A DNA stretch of 64,000 bases from Laburnicola sp. R22_1 (Eukaryota; Ascomycota; Dothideomycetes; Pleosporales; Didymosphaeriaceae): NCBI GenBank assembly GCA_014281115.1, contig JACONQ010000009.1, positions 248,001 to 312,000 of the forward strand, read 5' to 3'. The notes under the pieces are model-generated. The model was not told where the DNA came from and made no database searches. It was given only the letters and a program-made list of their open reading frames with translations. Both the position numbers and the translations under genes were made by a program. Positions within the stretch are counted from its first letter, which is position 1; every line of letters starts with the position of its first letter. Below, one piece after another: positions 55,584 through 64,000 of the stretch.

Positions 55584-57676
55584 CCGTGCACGGACGCGCA
55601 ACGCCCGCCGAACACCAAAACCCTAGACAAAACCCAAACTTCAACACCTCATAACTCCACCACTATAGCTCCAATCAATAATGCGATTGCAGCAATCGAA
55701 GCGCTCGAACTAGGAGAACAGTTCTTATACTAGATAATTGCTAACCAGTTCCATGTGAACCAAAGTACACTAAGCCGAAGACACCAAGGCTCTTAGCGCC
55801 CACGGGCAGCCAAAGAACGCGATCAACAAAACCTCAGCCAACAACAAGAGTTAGAGCTCGTACACTATATTAAAGACCTTACAAAAAGAGGGCTGCCTCC
55901 TACAAGAGAGATAATACAAAATTTCGCATCCCAGATAGCCAACAAGCGCGTGAGCGAGAGGTGGGTAACGCGCTTTCTTAACCAACACAGCCACCATCTC
56001 ATCTCAAAATGGACATCTGGAATTGACTCCCTCCGCCACAACGCTGATTCAAACGTCAAGTATAAGCTGTACTTTAACTTGCTACATCAGAAGATAAAGC
56101 AGTACGACATACAGCCGCGCCACACCTACAATATAGACGAGAAGGGCTTTATAATAGGTATAACAGGACGCTCAAAACAAGTGTTTAGCCATCGGATGTG
56201 GGAGCGCAAAGAGGTGCAAGCGTCACTCCAAGATGGTTCTCAAGAATAGATCACCCTCTTAGCAGCCGTCTGCGCTGATGGGGAGGCTCTGCCGCCAGGT
56301 CTCATCTATCAGTTGGCGAACAGCTCACTGCAGGCAGCTTGGGTGAACGCTATTAAAGCTGGGCAACACGACGTCTTTGTGGCTTCATCTCCATCTGGAT
56401 GGACGAATAACGACGTTAGTTTGGCGTGGCTAGAGCAGGTCTTTGATCGCTGCACGAAGCAGAAAGCGCGTCGTGGGAGAGACTGGCGTCTCCTTTTACT
56501 TAACGGCCATGGCAGTCACCTCACAAAGGAGTTTATCGACTACTGCGACTCCTATCGCATACTCCTAGCCGTATTTCCCCCTCACTCTACCCATACGCTT
56601 CAACCTCTCGACGTCGTCATGTTTAAACCTCTCTCCACCGCCTACTCTAAGGAGCTCTCCACCCACCTCCAGAGGAGCCAAGGGCTAGTACCAGTCAAGA
56701 AGGGAGACTTCTTCCCGCTGTTCTGGGGAGCGTGGGAGACCTCCTTCAAGACAGAGACCATCCTCAAGTCCTTTGAAGCTGCTGGTATATGGCCTATGGA
56801 CCCAGAGGTTATACTCAAACGCTTCGCGGACGATGCCTCAGAGCAGCAAAACAACGGTGAAGGACGGTCCTCAGCGCTTACCAACAATGACTGGCGCCAG
56901 ATGGAGCGTCTCGTACGCTCTGCAGTAAAGGATACCACCGCAGAAGAGTCAAAGTCGCTCTCCCAAACGCTCCACGGACTCCAAGTACAAAACGAGCTGC
57001 TACACCATGAGAACGATGGCTTAAGGAGGCTCTCACTGCTAAGAAGAAGCACAAGAAGCGCGGCAAACCTCTTGACTTGCAGCAGCGCCAGGAGTACCAC
57101 GGTGGTGCTGTCTTCTGGTCTCCGCGCAAGATCAGAGAGGCACGTGCACGAGAGACAGTGAAGCAGAGGGAAGAGCATAACGGGCAGCTTGCAAAGGCTA
57201 ACAGGAAGGAGCTTCAAGCTGCTGCTAAGCTACTCCGAGAGCAGGAGGCAGAGGAGAGGCGTGTGGCGAGAGAGGCAGCCAAGGTGGTGAGGAAGGAGGA
57301 GAAGGCTGACAAGGCAGCTAAACGCGAGCGCCAGAAGGCAGCTTGCAACGCTGAAAAAGCTATACAACTGTCCCAAAAGGGCAAGCGCAAGGCCTCAAAA
57401 GCCTCTACTCAAGCTAATAAGCGTCAGAAACAACATAGTGCTGGTGCAGCTGCTAAGGAGGCATCACAGGCTGCACCAGCTGCCCCAGCTTTCATCACCC
57501 GCCGCGGCCGCAACATTACACTTACTAGTAGATTTAGATAGTACAAATTAATCGCAAGCATCTAATTACTACTACTCTACAAAATCTTGTAATAATAACT
57601 ATTGTAGATGGCTTAATAACTTCATCTTTAAAGTGGTGAGCATGTTATTCGGCGGGCGTTGCGCGTCCGTGCACGG
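55584..57676 (+). mobile_element. Pg-E: pogo-type element with shortened TIRs, 2,093 bp
   Basis: Terminal inverted repeats of about 29-33 bp (55584-55616 and 57644-57676) match Pg-C's tips (CCGTGC, then CGCGCAACG at position 12, then GAACACC or GAATAAC). One 17-bp module is absent at each end. TA at 55582-55583 is shared with Pg-D and TA at 57677-57678 with Pg-F. The body is closest to Pg-C. Confidence 0.9.
55665..57541 (+). pseudogene. Pg-E transposase, start lost, stops and a frameshift
   Basis: The start codon reads ATA (55665-55667) where sisters have ATG before Ala-Pro-Ile. TAG codons interrupt the N-terminal helix-turn-helix region and the catalytic core (for example after DGSQE at about 56247-56249). 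A deletion near 57030 (NDGLRRLSL for NNGLREALT) shifts the frame before KKHKKRGKPLDLQQRQEYH. The C-terminal part then runs openly to 57541. The DDE motifs (YNIDEKGF, LLLLNGHGSHL) show D-to-N change at the second catalytic Asp. Confidence 0.85.
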
Positions 57677-57766
57677 TAACGTGTCCGTGCGCGTGATGCA
57701 CGGATTCGCGTGATGCACGCTCGGCCCGAAAACAGTCAAACTTCCACACCACACAACTCCACCAAT

Positions 57767-59638
57767 ATGGCTCCAATTAACGATGCGCTTGCAGAGATAG
57801 ACTCGCTAGATCCTAGCGATAAACTTTGTTATACAAAAATAGCTAACAAGCATGGCGTTAGACGCTCAACTCTATCGCGGCGGCACCGCGCAGTTACACA
57901 GTCGCACGCGTCAAAGATTACCAACCAACAAAAGCTCACTCCACAACAAGAGGTAGAGCTTGTTAAATACATAGAAAGGCTCACAGCGCGTCACTTGCCA
58001 CCTACAAGAGAGATAATACGAAATTTCGCGTCAACAATAGCCAAGGAGCTAGTGAGCGAGAGCTAGGTTACGCGCTTTATCAACCAACACAGTATCCATC
58101 TCATCTCTCGATAGGCAGCTAGTATGGACAGCAATCGCCACCAAGCCAACTCAGGGGATAAATACAGTCTGTATTTCAATCTCCTAGGTGACAAAATTAA
58201 GGAATACAATATCGAGCCTCGTCACACGTACAATATGGATGAAAAAGGCTTCTTAATTAGTATTGTTGGCCGATCAAAACGAGTGTTCAGCAGACAAATG
58301 TGGGAGAATAAGGAGGTTACAGCATCTCTCCAAGATGGCTCTTGTGAATAGATTACCCTCCTAGCGTGTGTGTGTGCTGATGGATCAGCCTTACCACTAG
58401 GCCTTATTTATTAGTCTACTAACAGCGGCATACAATCGAGCTAGGTTGAGGATATTAAGGCAGGAAAGAATAGCGTACACGTCTCCTCTTCACCCTCAGG
58501 CTGGACAAACAACAATATCGGCCTTGCCTGGCTTGAGCAGGTGTTTAATCGCTACACTAAGGCAAAAGCTCAACAATCTTACTAACTACTTATCCTTAAT
58601 AGCCATGGATCTCACGTTACTATGGATTTTATCGATTACTGCGATCAGAATAGGATCCTCCTAGCTATACTCCCCCCTCATTCGACGTATACGCTTCAGC
58701 CACTTGATGTGGTGCTCTTTAAGCCTCTCTTATCAGCCTACTTAGCTGAGCTCACGACCTACCTCCAAGAGAGCCAAGGCCTGGTCCCGATCAAGAAAGG
58801 CGACTTCTTCCCTCTCTTCTGGAAGGCCTGGATAAGCTCCTTTAAAGAAGAGATGATCCTTAAGTCTTTTAAGGCCACTAGTATATCACCTTTCAACCCA
58901 GAAGTTATACTCAAAAGATTCAAGAAAACCACACAGGATGATGACCAGGGATCACGAGAGAGCTCTAAGTCAGTACTTAGTGGGGGCAACTGGCGTAAGC
59001 TAGATCGCCTTGTACGAGCTACAGAGCAACAGAGTAGGAAGGACGCGCAGAAGCTTAGTCGCTCACTCCACCATATCTCAGCTAAAGTTCAGCTACTCCA
59101 CCACGAGAATGCTGGATTAAGAGAAGCTCTTGCCACTAAGAAGAAGCATAAGAAGAAAGGCAAGCCTCTAGATCTTCAACAACGTCAGGAGTACCATGGG
59201 GGAGCAGTTTTCTAGTCACCAAGCAAGGTTAGGGAGGCTCGCGTACGCCAGTCTGTGAAGGAGCAAGAGGAGAAGGAGCCGAAGCTTCAAAAAGCTGAGA
59301 CAGCTGAGTTAAGGAAGGCAGCTAAGCTATACAAGGAGAAAATTGCAGAGGAGAAGCGTGTGGCGCGGGAGGCAGCCAAAGTAGCTAGGGAGAAGGAGAG
59401 GCTTAAGAAGGCTGCAGAGCGCGCTCGCCAGAAGGAGGCAGCCAACGCAGCAAAAGCTCTACAATCTGCCCAAAAGGGTAAGAGAAAGGCCTCGCAGCCA
59501 TCTATACAAAGCAACAAGCGTCAGAAACGTGTGGTTGACGCTCTAGCTACTAAGGAGGCCTCAGGTGCCGCATCAGCAGCTCCACCCAAGACTACGCGGC
59601 ACGGCCGCAACGTTAAGCTTCCAAGTAAATATCAGTAG
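57767..59638 (+). pseudogene. Pg-F first transposase, several stops
   Basis: It starts MAPINDALAEIDSLDPSDKL. The TAG after LVSES (58064-58066) and further stops replace Gln or Trp codons. YNMDEKGF is kept, while the second catalytic motif reads NSHGSHV. The C-terminal coiled coil is nearly open and ends RHGRNVKLPSKYQ before the stop at 59636-59638. Confidence 0.85.
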
Positions 59639-59830
59639 CGCAGGTTAATCGCAAGCATTAATAGAGCACTCTACTAAAAAATCTTGCAATATTCGCTACT
59701 ATATGTGGCTCTATAGCCTCATTTCTCGTAGAGCTGTTATGGTGTTGTGCGTGCATCACGCGAATCCGTGCGCGTGATGCGCGGGCAACACCAAAACGCC
59801 CTACTTTCAATACGCGACAACTCCATCAAT

Positions 59831-61687
59831 ATGGATCCAATTCAAGCGGCGATTGATGATATTGAATCAATAGAGCCAGGCGAAACTTTCTCGTACACAA
59901 AAACTGCTGCTAAATATGGTGTTGTACGGTCTACATTGATCCGAAGGCATCAAGGGATAACGCGCCCTACACAAGTCAAGAACTCTAGCCAGCAAAAGCT
60001 CACCCCGCAGCAAGAGCAGGAGCTTGTACGATATATTAAAAGACTCACAGAGAGACATACACCTCCTACTAGAGAGATAATACGGAACTTTGCCTCTGCA
60101 ATAGCGAAAGAGCCAGTTAGCGAGAGCTGGGTTACCCGCTTTATTAACCGACACAGCATTTATCTTATCTTATAATAGACAGTTGGTATGGATAGCAATC
60201 GCTACAAAGCTGATTTAGTAGATAAATATTGCCTCTATTTCTACCTTCTACACAGTAAGATTAATTAATATTAGATAGATCCTTGTTATACCTACAATAT
60301 GGATGAGAAAGGCTTCCTAATTGGTATCGTTGGTAGATTAAAGAGGATATTCAGCAGACGAATGTGGGAGAAGAAGGAGGTTAGGGCATCACTCTAGGAT
60401 GGCAATCGCGCGTGGATCACGCTCCTGGCATGTATCTGCGCTGATAGATTAGCTCTGCCACTAAGCCTCATCTATAAGGCTGCCAATAAGGGCATCCAAT
60501 TAAGCTAGGTAGAGGATATTAAGGCAGGAGATTATGAAGTCTTTATTACCTTATTATCCTCTGGCTGGACGAATAATAATATTAGGCTTGCCTGGCTTGA
60601 ACAGGTGTTTAATCGCTGTATAAGAGAGAAGACCTGACAATTACATTAACTCCTAATCCTAGATGGCTATAGCTTCTATATTACTATGGACTTTATTAAC
60701 TACTGTGATTAGAATAAGATCCTGCTTGCCGTCCTGCCTCCTTATTTAACTTATACGCTTTAGCCACTTGACGTTGCGATGTTTAAGCCTCTATTAATAG
60801 CCTACTTAATAGAACTGTTAATACACCTCTATAGAAGTCAGGGTCTAGCTTCTATTACTAAAGGCGACTTCTTCCCCCTATTCTGGAATGCGTGGAAGGC
60901 TTCCTTTAAGAAATCAACGATCCTTAGCTCTTTTAGGGCAATAGGCATATCACCACCTGATTTAAATGTAATCCTTAATAGATTTACTAAATCTTAAGAT
61001 TTAAGAGAAAGCTCTCTATTATTACTTAGCGATTATGATTAGAGCAAGGTAGATAGGCTTATACGCTCTGCGGTTAAGGGTTAGAGTAGTAGAGATACAT
61101 AGAAGCTTTGTTGATTGCTTTACTACCTATCTGTCTAAAATAGCTACTTAAGCATAAGATAGATAGGATTAAGCAGGCACTATTTATTAAGGAGAAGCGC
61201 AGAAAGAAGGGCAAGACTCTAGATCTCTAACAGCGTTAGGAGTATTATAGTGGAGCAGTCTTCTGGTTACTAAGGAAGCTGAGGGAGGCACGTGTTCGTC
61301 AATCTATTAAGGAGTAGGAGGAGAAGCAGCAGCAGCTTTAAAGAGCAGCGACATCAGAGCTAAAGAAGGCAGCTAAGTTCTATAAGGAGAAGATCTAGCA
61401 GGAGAAGCGTGTTGCGCGAGAGGCAGCTAAGGAGGCAAAAGAGAAAGAGAGAGCTGAAAAGGCAGCTTAGCGCGCTGCCTAGAAGTCTGCCTACAACGCA
61501 GAAAAGGCTCTACAACTATCCTAAAAGGGTAAAAGAAAGGCCTCAGCCATCTCTATAGAGCAGAAAGCGTTAGAAACGTGTTATTAATGCTGCAGATGTT
61601 GGGGAGGCCTCTGAGGGCGCATCTGCTGCCCTGACTAAATCTACACGCCGCGGCCGCAACGTTAAGCTTCTAGATAGATTTAAATAG
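59831..61687 (+). pseudogene. Pg-F second transposase, heavily decayed
   Basis: It starts MDPIQAAIDDIESIEPGETF and is open to LILstop near 60175. After that TAG/TAA codons are frequent and Leu replaces Ser/Pro at many places, the signature of strong C-to-T change. YNMDEKGF and the tail RRGRNVKLLDRFK are still visible. It is much more AT-rich than the first copy, so the two were not mutated together. Confidence 0.82.
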
Positions 61688-61856
61688 TGCAAATAAATCG
61701 CAGCTATTAACTTACTACCCTGCAAGAAGAAAATCTCGTAATAATATTGATCGTAGGTGGTTCTATAGCCTCGTTTTTAATAGAGCGTTTTTGGTGTTGC
61801 CCGCGCATCACGCGAATCCGCGCATCACGCGCACGGACACGTTAGTAGCGATGGTA

Positions 61857-63987
61857 CTATGACTAATCACTCAACGCCCAGGCCCACTCAACGCCCGAAA
61901 ATCAGAAAAGCCACCACAATTGCCAAAATTCATATCTCAGCCAATTTTAACAATATGGAGGCTGCGCTTGCTGCAATCGAAAGCTTACCATCAGGCAAAA
62001 AGCGTAATTACACCAGAATTGCCGAATTGTACGGTGTTAATCCGTCAACTTTATCAAGGCGCGCGCAGGGTCGCCAGCGCTCGCGCCTAGAGAATACGGA
62101 GGAGAAGAAACTTCTTAACACTACACAAGAAAAAGAGCTTACAAACTACATATATAAGCTCTGTAAGAGAGGGTTGCCCCCTATAAGGCAAATGATTCGA
62201 AATTTCGCGACAGAGATCGCTGGAAAAGAGCCAGGAAGAAACTGGGTTTCTTGCTACATTGCCCGGCATGATATTGAGCTTATATCGCGATGGACTACTG
62301 GTACTGACGCCTGTCGCCACCGCGCCGATTCTGCTACCAAATACGCCTTATACTTTAAGCTTTTAGGCGAGAAAATGACCTAGTACGGTATCGACAGTCG
62401 CCATATATACAATATGGATGAAAAGGGGTTCTTGATTGGAATCCTCAGCAAGATGAAAAGAGTGTTCTTACGGCAAATGTATGAGGAGGGCCCTTATAAG
62501 CAAATGCTCCAGGACGGCAATAGAGAGTGGATAACAACAATTGCCTGTATTTGCGCCGACGGCACCTTGTTGACGCCAGCCTTGATTTATCAGGCTACTA
62601 CAGGCAATATACAAGACTTATGGCTTCAAGATTTTGATCCAAAACTCCACAAGGCCTTTTTTACGAGCTCACTGAGTGGGTGGACCAACAATGAGGTTGG
62701 TTTGGCGTGGCTTAAACAAGTATTTGATCGCGAGACTAAGGAGAAAGCTCGTACAGCCTACCAACTACTTATCCTGGATGGCCACAACTCTTACGTCAGC
62801 ATGCAATTTATCACGTATTGTGATAACAACAAAATACTCCTTACAACCTTTCCGCCACACGCTACCCACACTCTACAACCACTTGATGTGGCGATGTTCA
62901 AGCCTCTAAGCACTGCGTATAGTACAGAGCTCTCCGAGTTTATGTACAATTGCTAGGGCCTCTCAGCAATCACTAAACGCGACTTTTATCGACTTTTTAA
63001 CGCCTCCTGGCAAAAAGCCTTTTAAGAATTAACAATACTCAAAGCTTTTGAGTGTACTGGGTTGTCGCCTTATAACCTAGACGCTATACTCAAAAAGTTC
63101 GTCGCAGAGCAAGAGAGCCCTGGATTAAGTTGTAGTAGCTCGTCAAACCTCTCTAATTCTGATTGGCGTAAAGTACGGCAAATACTAAAGGAGGTTGTTG
63201 CGGAGGACTACGCCAAAGAGCGCAAACAGCTATCGCAAAGTTATCACCAGCTTAAGGTCAAATACCAGATCCTTCAACACCAATACAACAAGCTTGAGGA
63301 AGCTTTTTTTAATGAGAAGAGGCGCCGCTAACGTGGCAAGCCTCTCCTACTTAATAAACCTGAGGGTTGGTATGGTGGTGCTGTCTTTTACTCACCTGCC
63401 AAAGTTCAAAGGGCCTGCGAGAGGCAGGAGGAAATAGAGGCTAATAAAAAGCTTTAACAACAACAACTCTTAGAGTCACAACATCAGAAGCTTGTTAAAA
63501 AGCAGGAGAAACAAGCCCTTAAAGAGGAGAGAGCGCGCAAGAGGTTGGCGACGCGAGAACTGAGGGCGCAAGCAAAGGAGGCTAAGGCTCTTGAGCGAGC
63601 TGAAAAGCAGCTCCAAAAGCAGCTTGAAAAGCAACTCAAAGGTGATATACAATTATCTGAGGGGGGTAACCGACGGGGCGTCAAACCTCGTACACCAAAA
63701 AAACGAGCTCCTAAGAGATCTGAGACTGTTGTTGTTGATCAGGAGTCTACTGAAGAGGGGGTGTCCTCACCTCCTAGAGCTACGCGCACCCGTACAGTAC
63801 AGCTCCCACAGCGTTATCGCAAGTAATTTATCGTTGCGCATTGGTTTTACATGCTCCTAGGAGTGCGCCTGCAAAAAATCTAGTGATTTTACTATATATT
63901 TGACGCTCTACAGGTTGTAGAGCGTTGATAGTTCTGTCGGCAAAAACGGGCGTTGAGTGGGCCCGGGCGTTGAGTGATTAGTCACAG
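61857..63987 (+). mobile_element. Pg-G: pogo-type element, 2,131 bp
   Basis: Inverted repeats of 41 bp at 61857-61897 and 63947-63987 (two mismatches) are flanked by TA at 61855-61856 and 63988-63989. Each has CACTCAACGCCC twice, 12 and 29 bp from the tip. Ten other bases and the two TA pairs separate it from Pg-F. Confidence 0.9.
61955..63826 (+). pseudogene. Pg-G transposase, five stops in one unbroken frame
   Basis: It starts MEAALAAIESLPSGKKRNYTRIAEL and ends VQLPQRYRK. All 624 codons are in one frame, without indels. TAG at 62381-62383 and 62954-62956, and TAA near 63025, 63330 and 63456, each can come from CAG/CAA. YNMDEKGFLIG, LLILDGHNSYV and PPHATHTLQPLDVAMFKP keep all three catalytic Asp. 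The second TAG aligns with the amber codons of Pg-B and Pg-D. The C-terminal motif is GGAVFYSPAKVQRACER. It is the most divergent of the GGAVFWSP-type copies in this window. Confidence 0.88.
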
Positions 63988-64000
63988 TAGGGCAGAGAAA

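Larger units (their letters stand above)
57679..61842 (+). mobile_element. Pg-F: fused head-to-tail pair of pogo-type elements
   Basis: Outer inverted repeats at 57679-57719 and 61802-61842 (two mismatches) are flanked by TA at 57677-57678 and 61843-61844. Each has CGCGTGATGCRCG twice, 17 bp apart. Inside are two transposase relics in the same direction. They meet at about 59745-59805, where a truncated right repeat and a truncated left repeat are fused. That junction holds GCATCACGCG, an 8-nt loop and CGCGTGATGC, a perfect hairpin. Confidence 0.82.

Noticed and set aside
1..64000. CRISPR arrays, riboswitches, bacterial-type operons or ribosome binding sites
   Set aside because: The genome is eukaryotic (spliceosomal introns, fungal families), and no such structures were seen.

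Overview
The window is a piece of a filamentous ascomycete genome (Pezizomycotina; the gene set and style look most like Dothideomycetes, an inference). Genes are short, with small GT-AG introns of 46-110 nt. They include a Dma1-type FHA-RING protein, Gep4, SmD3, Rps30, an MPP alpha subunit, a Pex11-like protein and a HET-domain protein. Repeats carry C-to-T/G-to-A nonsense mutations of the kind left by repeat-induced point mutation (RIP).

Layout. 1-6021 is a nested island of pogo/Fot-type Tc1-mariner transposons: an old element (Pg-H) is interrupted at TA sites by Pg-A, Pg-B and Pg-C. 6.8-10.5 kb carries a secreted lysozyme-like gene and a HET-domain pseudogene. 11.3-31 kb is a gene-rich core: gep4, smd3, an Irc6/p34-like gene, a methyltransferase, a Zn2Cys6 factor, an orphan small gene, a relic membrane-protein gene, a bestrophin, an FHA-RING E3, an MPP alpha subunit and a Pex11-like gene. 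31-41 kb is a secreted/accessory stretch: a frameshifted pectate lyase, a secreted conserved protein, a 1.07-kb element with long terminal inverted repeats, an acidic protein, a tandem-repeat block and a metzincin-protease pseudogene. 41.4-52.9 kb is again genic: a SprT/BTB-like protein, Mpv17-like, a Cys-motif protein, a PGAP4-like glycosyltransferase, rps30 and an LRR-like protein. 53.46-63.99 kb is a second island in which four pogo-type elements (one a fused dimer) lie end to end, separated by little more than TA dinucleotides.

The most interesting signal is in the transposons. In seven of the eight recognisable element types the terminal inverted repeat holds two copies of a short motif exactly 17 bp apart, starting near positions 11-12 and 28-29 from the tip. 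The motif itself differs between elements, even between two elements (Pg-B and Pg-D) with equal 2,118-bp length and nearly identical bodies. One element (Pg-E) has lost exactly one 17-bp module at both ends. This suggests a modular transposase-recognition array whose units are replaced or lost at both ends together. A second oddity is an amber codon at the same conserved Gln position in three elements; in the otherwise open Pg-D reading frame it is the only stop. RIP-type nonsense changes also explain several single-copy pseudogenes (HET, DUF3176-like, metzincin).
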